Shown in pieces: positions 1-8,500 of a stretch of DNA of 12,860 nucleotides; the first letter of the stretch is position 1, and the number at the start of each line of letters is the position of its first letter. The DNA comes from Ruminococcaceae bacterium UBA5579 (lineage in GTDB: Bacteria; Bacillota; Clostridia; Oscillospirales; Ruminococcaceae). Location: NCBI GenBank assembly GCA_002425305.1, contig DILZ01000081.1, positions 461 to 13,320 of the forward strand, read 5' to 3'. A program made the translations under genes and the position numbers. The notes under the pieces are model-generated. The model was not told where the DNA came from. It saw only the letters and a list, made by a program, of their open reading frames with translations, and made no database searches.

Positions 1-1880
1 CTGCGCCGGCTCCCGAGCCCGAGAAACAGCGTGCGTCGATTTTGGACGTTATTGATGCCGGAAGAAGAAAGATAGGGGCATTTGTTGATAACCGAAAAGC
101 TGACTTTGCTGCAAAAAGGGCAGAGCAGGCTGTTCAAACGCCGGATATCACCGGGAATATTGTTCCGCCTCCTGCTGATGCAGCTGCAGCGTTTGTTCCC
201 AATGAGGTTTCAGCTGCTCCCTTGAATGATTTCGATTTGAGCAATGAGTCGGCAGCAGAGCCGGTGCTTGAATCCGCGCCCGCGCCTGAACCTGTTATAG
301 AAGAACCGCCGGTTGAGGAGATTTTCATTAAGGGCGTGCGCAAGCTGCCCGAGATACCCATTGGCAAGAACGTTGACGGCGAATTGATCGATCTTAATAT
401 TTCCGGCGGAATAACATATATTTGCGGAAACCGCAGCGACGAGCGCAAAACGATCGTTGAGCGTGTTATTTCGCAGATCATTGCGGACACACACCCCGAT
501 GATGTGGAATTGTGGCTGTTCGATTGCGGCGAAGGAGATTTTATAAAGTACACGGACGATCCCGACGAGCATATCAAGTATCTCGTATCGGATATCGGCG
601 CGGATACGGCGGCTGACGTCGCGGACATTATTTCCGGTGAGATGGAACGCCGCGTTGAAATGTTTACGGATAACGGGTGGGCAAATATGGACGATGTACC
701 CGCAGACGTGTTTATGCCTCGCATAGTTGTTGCGGTGAACGCGTTCCCGAAATTCTCCGAAAATATTTTCGGTACACAGAAGTATTTCGGAAGGAATTAC
801 AACAACCGCCTTTCCAATATGTTCAAGAGAGGAATAAGCTACGGTATCCATTTCCTGCTTATCGGCGACAAATTCTCCGAAAACGGCGAATATCCCGCTT
901 GCCTTGAGGGCTGTTCAATATACAGCGCTGTGGCGGTAAGCGGCAGAGATCGTTATGCGCATTTGATATTCAGCAGCATAAAGATGTATGACAACGAGAA
1001 GGAATCGCTTAAAAACATTCCCGCCGGCTGCGCGTTTACTGCTGACGAGAACAGCCCCGACGGCTTGACGCTTGTACGTATTTCGGGCGAAAATGCTGTA
1101 AATCGTCATACATATAAAAAGGCTTCGGAATACACCGAAAATGTTGAGGAGTATCTCGACAAGATGCCGTTCATTGGCGACAGAAGAAACGCAAGCAGAT
1201 TTGACGATCTCAGCGATTATCGTGCTGAGCAGATAAGAGCCCGTGAGGAGGACGAGTGCTTGCTGTTTTTGGGAGAGCCTTGCCGCTTTATGGGTCAGTA
1301 TCCCATTCGTCTGTTTGACGATTTCGGCGAAAATATTCTGACTATCGCGCCGACACGCGATAAGGGTAGTGTTGCTTTGGTTGTAAGAGCGGCGCTGCGC
1401 TCTCTGGAGGAGCAGGGTATAAAGGCGGAGATACTTGCGGGAAGAGGAAATCCCGTGTATAAGGAGCTTATCCAAACGGGCGAGCTTGATAACATTACCG
1501 TATTTGAGGGCGCAAGGGCGGAGGAGCGCATAAAGGATATCGCGACTATGCTTGATGCCGGCGATCGTTCCGACGTTTTCGAGGTGATCCTTGGCGGAGA
1601 CCTTTTGGTGGCTTCTATGAATGCCGACGATATGCTGCCCGTTTTGAAGCGAGCTTTGGTGAACGGTCCTCGAATGGGCGTACACTTTATGTTCGTTTCC
1701 GGAAGCATAGCGCAGATGGAGAGCGGATTCCTTTCACTGTTCAGACATAAGCTCGTATATGCTTGTCCGTACAGCGAGGCGGAGAAGCTGTTGCGCGATC
1801 CGAACTGTGATCTTCCCGAAAATGGGTTCAGGCTTTCCAACGATTATGACGAGCTTACTCTTTTGCCTTATCAGATGTGA
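1..1880 (+). CDS. FtsK/SpoIIIE (EssC-like) protein, C-terminal part; 5' end outside window
   Basis: The reading frame is open from base 3 and ends at TGA 1878-1880. A TTG at 42 is inside the gene, not its start, because Ala/Pro/Glu-rich codons precede it without a stop. About 95 residues of acidic, Pro/Ala-rich linker lead into an FtsK-like module (bases about 330-1170). It shows the family's IxLNISGGITYICG strand, VELWLFDC, the EMERRVEMF helix, IVVAVNAF at the Walker B place and GISYGIHFLLIGD. A second, smaller module (about 1270-1850) shows ENILTIAPTRDKGS and GPRMGVHFMFVSG. This tandem layout resembles the D2 and D3 domains of EssC/EccC, the ATPase that drives type VII secretion at the membrane; SpoIIIE/FtsK DNA pumps are the other relatives. 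Neither visible module has an intact GxxxxGK[ST] or hhhhDE, so any ATP hydrolysis probably rests on an upstream domain not seen here. The family call is good; the exact role (secretion or DNA translocation) is inference. Confidence 0.75.
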   Translation, partial: APAPEPEKQRASILDVIDAGRRKIGAFVDNRKADFAAKRAEQAVQTPDITGNIVPPPADAAAAFVPNEVSAAPLNDFDLSNESAAEPVLESAPAPEPVIEEPPVEEIFIKGVRKLPEIPIGKNVDGELIDLNISGGITYICGNRSDERKTIVERVISQIIADTHPDDVELWLFDCGEGDFIKYTDDPDEHIKYLVSDIGADTAADVADIISGEMERRVEMFTDNGWANMDDVPADVFMPRIVVAVNAFPKFSENIFGTQKYFGRNYNNRLSNMFKRGISYGIHFLLIGDKFSENGEYPACLEGCSIYSAVAVSGRDRYAHLIFSSIKMYDNEKESLKNIPAGCAFTADENSPDGLTLVRISGENAVNRHTYKKASEYTENVEEYLDKMPFIGDRRNASRFDDLSDYRAEQIRAREEDECLLFLGEPCRFMGQYPIRLFDDFGENILTIAPTRDKGSVALVVRAALRSLEEQGIKAEILAGRGNPVYKELIQTGELDNITVFEGARAEERIKDIATMLDAGDRSDVFEVILGGDLLVASMNADDMLPVLKRALVNGPRMGVHFMFVSGSIAQMESGFLSLFRHKLVYACPYSEAEKLLRDPNCDLPENGFRLSNDYDELTLLPYQM

Positions 1881-1934
1881 TAATGACATTGCTGAAAGAC
1901 AGTTCGTGTGATATATGTATGGGGGTGAACGAAG

Positions 1935-2285
1935 ATGAGTTTACTTGAAGAGCTGAATGCTCTTGGCGCTGACACCGATGATGCGCTTACAAGGTTTATG
2001 GGAAACAGCGCTCTTTATGAGAAAATGCTTAGGAAGTTACCCAAGGTGATCGAGGAATCGCCCGTTATAACTTTTGCACAATCTGGCGATTATGAAACAG
2101 CCACGTCCAACGCTCACGCTCTGAAGGGCGTTACGGGAAATCTTTCGCTTACACCGCTTTATTCGAATTACACTGCGATAGTGGAAATGTATCGCGGCGG
2201 AGATAACGAGAAAGCTATGGAGCTTTTGACGCAAACACTTGAAATTCAGCAGAAGTTTGTTGAAGTTATCGAAAAATACATATGA
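1935..2285 (+). CDS. Hpt-domain histidine phosphotransfer protein
   Basis: This 116-residue protein is a stand-alone Hpt domain, about the usual size for that four-helix fold. The phospho-accepting motif is AHALKGVTGNLSL, with His61, Lys64 and Gly65 matching the Hpt consensus HxLKG. Flanking segments are helical and polar, with no signal peptide or membrane segment, so it should be cytosolic. Such proteins shuttle phosphoryl groups between a hybrid histidine kinase and a response regulator. The ATG at 1935 is well supported by GGGGGTGA at 1921-1928, six bases upstream. It sits 54 bases after the FtsK-like gene with no terminator between, and 15 bases before the TTG start (2301) of a receiver/HD-GYP regulator, its probable partner. 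No cognate kinase is visible, so one must lie elsewhere. The family assignment is strong; the partnership is inferred from adjacency. Confidence 0.87.
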   Translation: MSLLEELNALGADTDDALTRFMGNSALYEKMLRKLPKVIEESPVITFAQSGDYETATSNAHALKGVTGNLSLTPLYSNYTAIVEMYRGGDNEKAMELLTQTLEIQQKFVEVIEKYI

Positions 2286-2288
2286 AGT

Positions 2289-2296
2289 AGGGTGAT
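2289..2296 (+). promoter_or_regulatory. Ribosome binding site deciding the TTG start of the HD-GYP regulator
   Basis: AGGGTGAT lies four bases before TTG 2301 and resembles the GGGGGTGA that precedes the Hpt gene. It overlaps the alternative GTG at 2292-2294, leaving that codon with no usable site, so TTG is the better start. Confidence 0.55.
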
Positions 2297-2300
2297 TGAC

Positions 2301-3347
2301 TTGAAAAATTCAATATTGATCGTTGACGACCAGGAGATCAACCGTGTGATCCTCGCTGAGCTGTTTAAGGAGGAGTATAATGTGCTCCAGGCGGAAAACG
2401 GCGAGCAGGCTCTTAAGATAATAAACAGCGACAACAGCATAATCGCAATTATGCTTGATCTCATAATGCCCGTTATGGACGGTATGTCGGTTTTGATAGA
2501 GCTTAACCGTTCCGGAAAGATATACCACACGCCCGTATTTATTATCACGGCAGCAGATAATATGCAGCTTTTGTCGGGCGCGTACAGTCTGGGCGCAGTC
2601 GATGTTATTTCTAAGCCGTTTCGTATGTGCTTTATAAAGTCGCGTATAAGCAATATCATTGAGCTTTATCGTCACAGAGATGAGCTTGTTGATGTGGTGA
2701 ATGAAAATGTGGCAAAGATAGCAAAGCTGAATGATAAAATGGTCGAGGTGTTGGCGACGCTTATTGAGTTTAGAGATTGCGAATCGGGAGAGCACGTCAA
2801 GCGTATACGCGTGATCACAATGAAACTGTTAACGCGCATATGTGAGATGTATCCGGAGTACTATCTTGAGAAGGAGGCTATTGATAAAATAGCGAAAGCG
2901 TCCATTCTTCATGATGTGGGAAAGATCGCCATACCCGACAGCATTTTGCAAAAGCCCGGTATGCTTACACCGGAGGAGTTTGAGATAATGAAGATACACA
3001 CTGTTAAGGGGTGTGATATCCTGGCGGAAATGCCGGCGGACATTATGGACGAGGAGGTCTACCGTTACAGCTATGATATTTGCCGTCATCATCACGAGCG
3101 ATGGGACGGGCGCGGTTATCCCGACGGACTTAAAGGCGACGAGATACCTATTTGGGCGCAGGCGGTTGCGGTGGCGGACGTTTTTGACGCGCTCACCTCG
3201 CCGAGAGTTTACAAAGCGGCGTTTGATTATGATACCGCAATAAGTATGATAAACGACGGTGATTGCGGGCTGTTTAATCCCAAAGTGCTGGCGGCATTTA
3301 ATGATGTCGTAGCTGATATCATAAAGCTCAGACAGGAAAGTATATAA
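2301..3347 (+). CDS. Response regulator: receiver domain plus HD-GYP c-di-GMP phosphodiesterase (RpfG-like)
   Basis: Residues below are counted from GTG 2292; subtract three for the preferred TTG 2301. An N-terminal receiver domain (about 5-125) has every key residue: Asp12/Asp13, phospho-acceptor Asp56 in LDLIMP, Thr86 and Lys108 in SKPF. After a short helical linker comes a complete HD-GYP domain (about 150-345): GEHVKR with His168, HDVGK with His207/Asp208/Lys211, His236, HHHERWDGRGYP with GYP at 275-277, and VADVFDALTS with Asp296. The metal-binding residues look intact, so it should hydrolyse cyclic di-GMP, with phosphorylation of the receiver as the control. I prefer TTG 2301, giving the usual receiver opening MKNSILIVDD, because AGGGTGAT at 2289-2296 is well spaced for it and overlaps GTG 2292. 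It ends just before the bidirectional hairpin. The upstream Hpt protein is the likely phosphodonor. Confidence 0.96.
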   Translation: MKNSILIVDDQEINRVILAELFKEEYNVLQAENGEQALKIINSDNSIIAIMLDLIMPVMDGMSVLIELNRSGKIYHTPVFIITAADNMQLLSGAYSLGAVDVISKPFRMCFIKSRISNIIELYRHRDELVDVVNENVAKIAKLNDKMVEVLATLIEFRDCESGEHVKRIRVITMKLLTRICEMYPEYYLEKEAIDKIAKASILHDVGKIAIPDSILQKPGMLTPEEFEIMKIHTVKGCDILAEMPADIMDEEVYRYSYDICRHHHERWDGRGYPDGLKGDEIPIWAQAVAVADVFDALTSPRVYKAAFDYDTAISMINDGDCGLFNPKVLAAFNDVVADIIKLRQESI

Positions 3348-3353
3348 ATTTTA

Positions 3354-3379
3354 AGCGGGGAGAATCGTTTCTCCCCGCT
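3354..3379. terminator. Bidirectional intrinsic terminator between convergent operons
   Basis: A perfect 11-bp inverted repeat, AGCGGGGAGAA at 3354-3364 and TTCTCCCCGCT at 3369-3379, encloses a four-base loop TCGT. It lies seven bases after the HD-GYP stop (plus strand) and eleven bases beyond the epimerase stop (minus strand). The plus-strand tail is GCTTTGTTT and the minus-strand tail TAAAATTTATA; both are only moderately U-rich, but the stem is GC-rich and perfect. It can serve both transcripts. Confidence 0.8.
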
Positions 3380-3390
3380 GCTTTGTTTGG

Positions 3391-4251
3391 TTATCCGATG
3401 GCAGTTATCGAATAGGTAAACGCTTTTTCCTCGTCCGCGTTTAGAATAACGATACCTCGTTTTTCGGCGAAAATCCCTGTGCAGTCGTCGAAATCCGCAG
3501 ACCCGCACCACGGCTCGATACATAGGAACGGCGCGTCCTTTGCCTGCCACACGCCAAGGCTTGTAAAATCGGGGAAATCCACACGCACACCTTTGTTATC
3601 TTTTCCAAGCAGCATAACCGACCTTGAACGCGGCTTGTCAAAATAGCAAACATCAGCGTAGAACATCTCGTGACTAAGGTGTACGACGTTGTTATCCTTG
3701 AGTATCTCGCGGCGGTTGTTCTCCTCGTGCAGACCAGTTTCGAGGTTGTAGTTCGGCACGGAGGCATTTTCGAGCTTTTGGAATTCAAGCCGGTAGTCCG
3801 TGAACTCACCGTCACACGCGAACGCGGGATGAGCGCCTATACAAAATGGCATAGCCGATACGGAGTTATTATTAACGCGGTAGGTTACGGTGATACCGTC
3901 GGATTTCAGAGTGTACTGTACGGTAAACCTGAAATCAAACGGGAACATCTCCTTTGTATATTCGCTTTGTTGAAGCGAGAACAGCACCGAGGTTCCGGAA
4001 ACGGTTTCCGGGGTAAGCTCCAGATCCCGCGCGAAACCGTGCTTTGTTATCCTGTATTCTTTTCCGTTTATGAGCGTTTTTCCGTCCTTCAGAGTTCCGA
4101 TCATCGGGAAAAGCAGGGGAGAGGTTTTCCCCCAGAACGCGGGATCGGCACGCCACATCAGCTCGCGTCCGTTTACTGTAAGACTTTTCAGCTCAGCTCC
4201 CTTTGAGATGAGTTTTGCGGTGCAGTTTTCGTTTTTCAGTGATACGTCCAT
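3391..4251 (-). CDS. Aldose 1-epimerase family protein (LacX-like)
   Basis: This 286-residue cytosolic protein has the galactose-mutarotase fold and the usual length of the LacX branch. Such enzymes interconvert alpha and beta anomers of hexoses or related sugars. Visible family signatures, in order, are FWGKTSPLLFPMIG (39-52), KHGFARD with His71, GAHPAF with the presumed acid His141, and CIEPWCG with the presumed catalytic base Glu246. The ATG at 4251 is preceded by AGGAGG five bases upstream. It is the last gene of the minus-strand operon, 40 bases after the propeller gene, and its TAA at 3391-3393 sits next to the shared terminator. No sugar transporter or other sugar gene is nearby, so the natural substrate cannot be inferred. 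The fold and catalytic residues are clear; specificity is not. Confidence 0.93.
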   Translation of the reverse strand: MDVSLKNENCTAKLISKGAELKSLTVNGRELMWRADPAFWGKTSPLLFPMIGTLKDGKTLINGKEYRITKHGFARDLELTPETVSGTSVLFSLQQSEYTKEMFPFDFRFTVQYTLKSDGITVTYRVNNNSVSAMPFCIGAHPAFACDGEFTDYRLEFQKLENASVPNYNLETGLHEENNRREILKDNNVVHLSHEMFYADVCYFDKPRSRSVMLLGKDNKGVRVDFPDFTSLGVWQAKDAPFLCIEPWCGSADFDDCTGIFAEKRGIVILNADEEKAFTYSITAIG

Positions 4252-4291
4252 AATATCCTCCTGTTATACGGCGATCTGCCGTTTCTGTGTT

Positions 4292-5545
4292 TTAATATTC
4301 GGGCGGCTTTTTTTCCTGTCTTTTTTTCGCCCAGGTTCTTAATACGAGCAGTACCATAACAAATATCGCGATAAGAAGCACTATCTTCAAAATAATGACA
4401 AATTTATTCGTCTTTATTTCGGATATTGCCCAGACCTGCCCTTTCGCGTCGCGGAAGAACATTCTGCCGGAGCTTGAAACAGCGGTTTTTCCTTTTGTGA
4501 AATCAATGATCTTTGCAAGCTCGGCTGCCGATTGCGTTTCGTCGGTATCGAGTATGCTGTAAAGATACCAGCTGTTGCCGTCCTTGTCGGAGTGCGGCGC
4601 GGCGGTGTATGCGCGAATACCGTTTCCTACCGTTATGACAGGGGCAGAGGAGTTTTTAAGCTCATCGAATTTCTTTATGACCTCCATATTAAGGCCGTCG
4701 ACAACAAAAAATCCTTCCGACGAGCCGACATAAATGTGATTGTCAATTCCCGTGAGAGCGGTAAGTCCGCTTCCGAGCATTAGGGTCGATAACGAATCCT
4801 CTTCCGTTTTTCCGTCGTCGTCAAGCCGCAGTTTTCGCAGCTCTCCGTTTTGGCAGCTCATAAACACGGCGTATTTCCCCGCGAAAATATTGGTTATCTC
4901 CGCGTCGACAGGGTTTTCAACGAATTTATCGTCTGCGCGCACGATCAATGTTTCGCCCGCACCGAATATGATCATATTTCCAATTCGCGCCGGCGATGTG
5001 ACCGCGTTTTCCGTTTCGTATTCCCAAACCGTTTCAAGGCTTTTGGAAATATCGGCACAGCAGAACTTGAATTTTTTGCCGTCCTTGTAACCGAAATAAA
5101 TAAAATCGTCCGAAACGGCGATATCTGTCGTTATCTCGCCGAATTCACGGGAGCAGACAACGCTCATTTCCTCGATATCCACCGCGTAGATCGATGTTCG
5201 CGTTGGCTGAACAAGCGTACCGTTAGCAACAGCTCCCTTATGATCTTCAGATACCTTCTCGTCAAATTCGACCGTAGCAGTTACTTTTCCATCCTTTTCG
5301 GAGAGCTTTTTAACCTTGTTCAGCGTAGGTAAAAGAACAAATTCCTTGTACGCAAGCGGAACGCCCACCGTTTCGCCGGCGGAGGTGTTCCAATCTATGC
5401 TGACATATTTTTTGTCGTAAGGGGTATGTGCCGATACGGTCATCTCGCTCTCAGCCGCAAAGCCCGCTGTTTCCGCGAACGCGGTGAGCGCTGTGATAAC
5501 AAGCGCAATCACCGCCGCAGAGATAGTTATAAAAATCTTTTTCAT
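4292..5545 (-). CDS. Exported, C-terminally membrane-anchored beta-propeller protein (PQQ/WD40-like), function unknown
   Basis: The 417-residue product opens with a signal peptide: MKK, a hydrophobic core at about 5-21 and AFA or FAA cleavage candidates at 24 or 31. It ends with one membrane helix (about 382-403) followed by a Lys/Arg-rich tail, giving an outside domain of some 350 residues held by its C-terminus. The ectodomain is built of repeated short beta-strand units of the propeller kind, such as YVSIDWNTSAGETVGVPLAY, DDFIYFGYKDGKKFKF, NHIYVGSSEGFFVVDG and GRMFFRDAKGQVWAIS, which resemble PQQ-like or WD40 blades. No catalytic motif is recognised; such propellers often bind ligands or proteins. 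Its ATG overlaps the addA stop as TAATG, with AAAGG four bases upstream, so translation is probably coupled to addA. The tail is encoded by two A7 runs. Topology is well supported; the fold is moderately supported; the function is unknown. Confidence 0.72.
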   Translation of the reverse strand: MKKIFITISAAVIALVITALTAFAETAGFAAESEMTVSAHTPYDKKYVSIDWNTSAGETVGVPLAYKEFVLLPTLNKVKKLSEKDGKVTATVEFDEKVSEDHKGAVANGTLVQPTRTSIYAVDIEEMSVVCSREFGEITTDIAVSDDFIYFGYKDGKKFKFCCADISKSLETVWEYETENAVTSPARIGNMIIFGAGETLIVRADDKFVENPVDAEITNIFAGKYAVFMSCQNGELRKLRLDDDGKTEEDSLSTLMLGSGLTALTGIDNHIYVGSSEGFFVVDGLNMEVIKKFDELKNSSAPVITVGNGIRAYTAAPHSDKDGNSWYLYSILDTDETQSAAELAKIIDFTKGKTAVSSSGRMFFRDAKGQVWAISEIKTNKFVIILKIVLLIAIFVMVLLVLRTWAKKRQEKKPPEY

Positions 5546-8500
5546 TATACCTTTATTTCCTTGTCATCGGTCAGAGCGTATAAATACATCTCTTTAACGT
5601 TTTTTCCTGTCAGTTTTTTCAGTATCAGCATATATATTTCCACCTGGAACTTGTAATTTTCCAGCTCCTTTGTGAGATTTTTTTCTGTGTCGCTCTTGTA
5701 ATCCACAACCACGATTTCTCCGTTTTCGATGAAATACATATCGATCTGTCCTTGAATACTGATAACGCCGTCATAATCCTGCCGAACATCACGGCCGTTT
5801 ATTTCCGCATAGAACGATTGTTCACGCTTGACGTTTTCGGGGTCTTCAGCGTAGGCGGTCAGCATTCTCCGTCCAAGCCCGCTTTGGAAGAAACGAGCGA
5901 TGTGGTCGGCCTTGACGGTTTTCCCCTCAACGTCGGTGATCCTTTTTTGCTTTACAAGCTCGTCGATCGCAGAACTTACAGCCAAATGTGTCTCGTCAAA
6001 GCTCATTCCGGTGTTTACACGGTCAAGCGGGAAATGCTGCATACAATGGTGATACGCGTTGCCCGTTTCCACCCCGGACGTCTGCGCTTTGCTGTCTTTC
6101 GCAAAGTCGGGCTTTGTAAGAACTATCGGCTTTGCGGTGTGCTTGTGAGCAAGCTCCGTCGCGGTGAATTTTGCTTGCTGTTCGGTGTCGGTAATGTGTT
6201 GGTATTTCAGCTTAATGAGGTCGGCAAGCAATGTGATCTCACTTTGCGGTATATTTGCCGCGTCAGTGGTCGTGTTATTTGCGGAAATCGGGGGGATATT
6301 TGTGATTTTCGTTTCGGAAATGTCTATCGCGCTTATCTTGCAGTCGATATCCTTCAAGTAAAACTGCTTTTCGTCCTCGCTTATTGCGGGTGCGTATTGC
6401 AGCAGCGTCTTTAACACGCACATAAACGGTTTTGAATTTTCGTATACCTCATCGTGCAGGGCAGGGTTAATAGAGTTGGATTTAACGAACACGTTGAAGT
6501 TTTCGTAATTTTCCTTGTTCAGGTCGGATACCATAATGAGCTTTTCCTGTGCTCTGGTCATTGCGACATACAGCAGCCGCAGCTCGTCGCCCATTGCCCG
6601 TTCACGAATAAATCGGCTTAACGCTTGATATGACAGCATTTTTGATTTGCGTCGGATCTTGATATCGGTGTGCTTTATTGCAGCGAAGTGTTCAGAGTTC
6701 ATCAGAAAATTGCCGGAGTAGTCCTTGGAATTCATACTGTTCTGAAGCTCGGACAAGATGCACACGGGAGCTTCAAGACCCTTGCTGCCGTGAAATGTCA
6801 TTATTCTGACGGCGTTTGCGCTGCTCTCTGCGCGGGCAGCCTCTTCGATCCCCTTTGAGGAGTTCTCTCGTGCGCGATCCAAAAAACGCAGAAAATCTCC
6901 GAGTCTGCCGCCGCCGCGCGCTTCAAAGTCCGTGGCGAGCTTCTGCATTTTGCGAATGTTTTCCACGCGCCCGGCACTGTCCTCAAATGCCGAAACGACT
7001 GCGATAAGGTCGGTGTCATCGTAGATCTTGCGGATAAGATTATCAAGAGAACCGGAATTCATATGGTTTCTGAACGACTTAAAATCGCTTTGAAACCTTT
7101 CCAGCTTTGGCGAGATAGTTCGCTTTACATCAATTACTTCCTTGCCGCGTCTGGCGGTCTGAGTCAGACAATCGTTGATACAGGATAAGAACGATCGGTT
7201 TCTGTAAGCGGCGGATATTTCACGAAGCTCGTTTTCCCGCAAGTTCTCCAGACCCAATATCCCCAGCTTTATTTGTGCCGCTTCGTCAGCTGTAAAGCGG
7301 TAGATAGGGGACATCATAACCTTCAGAGCTTCCTCTTTTAAGTGCGGGTTGTCAATTATTTTAAGATAATTGTATACCAAAAGTACCTCGTCCGCCTCAA
7401 AGAAATTGGAGCCTTTGGGCGCGGCGGAAGCGATATCAAGCTCCGCAAGCGCCTTGCGGTAGCAGTCTGTCTTTCCCTTTGTGCGAAGAAGTATGATGAA
7501 GTCGGAATATTCCGCGCGTCTGTATATGAAGTTGTCCTCGTCGTCCTTGCCGTCGGAAATAAGAAAGCCCGGGTTGTCGTGAAGCTCCTTTATCTTTGCC
7601 GCAACAAATCTCGGCATTGCCATATCCCTGTCGCCCTCGTCTTCCGAAACAGCCTGCTTTATGCCCGAAAGCAGATAAAGCTCGGAACAGTACAGATCTT
7701 TGTCTTTTTCCGGTGGCGCGGGCAGATTACAGCCTAAATTCAGCCCGTGACCTTTGGAATAGTCTACGCCGCCGTACTTTTTTGTCATAAGCCCGTTGAA
7801 CGCCGCATTTACAGTGTCGATGACCGCTTTTCTGCTGCGGTAGTTCGTGTTGAGCGGCAGTGTTGTAAAACCGCTGTTCGAATCGTTGCACAACTGTGCC
7901 ATAATATACGGATCCGCTCCGCGAAACGAGTATATCGACTGCTTTACATCTCCGACGTAGAACAGCCGTCCTTCTCCCAAAAGGCGGAAGATCTCGGCTT
8001 GAATATTGTTGGAATCCTGAAACTCGTCCACGATAATGCAGCTGAACCGTTTGGAAAGCTGCTTGCGAAATTCGTTATTTCCGCCGTTTTCGCTGAGCTT
8101 GTTGTACAGCTCGCGTTCACAGTCGGAAAAATCAATGCAGCCGGAGTTCCTTTTTTCAAGCTCATAACAGCTCATAAACCGTTTCAACAGCTTAAAAAAG
8201 GTTTTCAGAGTACTTTGCAGCGGACCAAGCGCGTTTTTCTCCGTATTAAGGTCAAACTTTATTTTTAAGATCTCATCAACAGAACTCATTACGTTTTTTG
8301 AGATATCATTGAATAGCTTCTTGTTTTTATAAGTCAGACCGCTCCTGCTGTATCTTTCGGGCGGGTTTTGGGAATTTGCCTCCAGATTGTCAATAAGAGC
8401 ACATAGGTGTACGATGTCCGGACTTTTTTTGTAAACATCAAAATCCTTTTTTAAGTTATTGATCCGGTTCTCTTCATATTCGATATACTGTTTTACGGAG

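Noticed and set aside
915..1685. A 256-codon open frame on the minus strand, opposite the FtsK-like gene (also 134-724 and 1295-1840).
   Set aside because: The plus-strand frame has clear FtsK signatures throughout. The reverse frames have no recognisable domain, no good ribosome binding sites, and overlap each other, as expected for shadows in a codon-biased gene.
1889..1917. Possible promoter before the Hpt gene: TTGCTG, 17 bases, then TGATATATG (extended -10 like).
   Set aside because: The -35 box matches poorly, and the predicted start of transcription (about 1924) would fall inside the Hpt ribosome binding site at 1921-1928. Read-through from the FtsK-like gene is simpler.
3354..3379. 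AGCGGGG on both strands of the terminator stem contains AGCGG, the Chi sequence of Bacillus subtilis AddAB.
   Set aside because: The Chi sequence of this organism is unknown, five-base motifs are common by chance, and the GC-rich stem explains it fully.
3670..4206. A 178-codon plus-strand open frame opposite the epimerase gene.
   Set aside because: The minus-strand frame carries all aldose epimerase motifs; the plus frame has no recognisable family.
4268..4282. Small inverted repeat ACGGC/GCCGT between the propeller and epimerase genes.
   Set aside because: Only a 5-bp stem with a five-base loop and no U-rich tail; too weak to call a terminator or regulatory hairpin.
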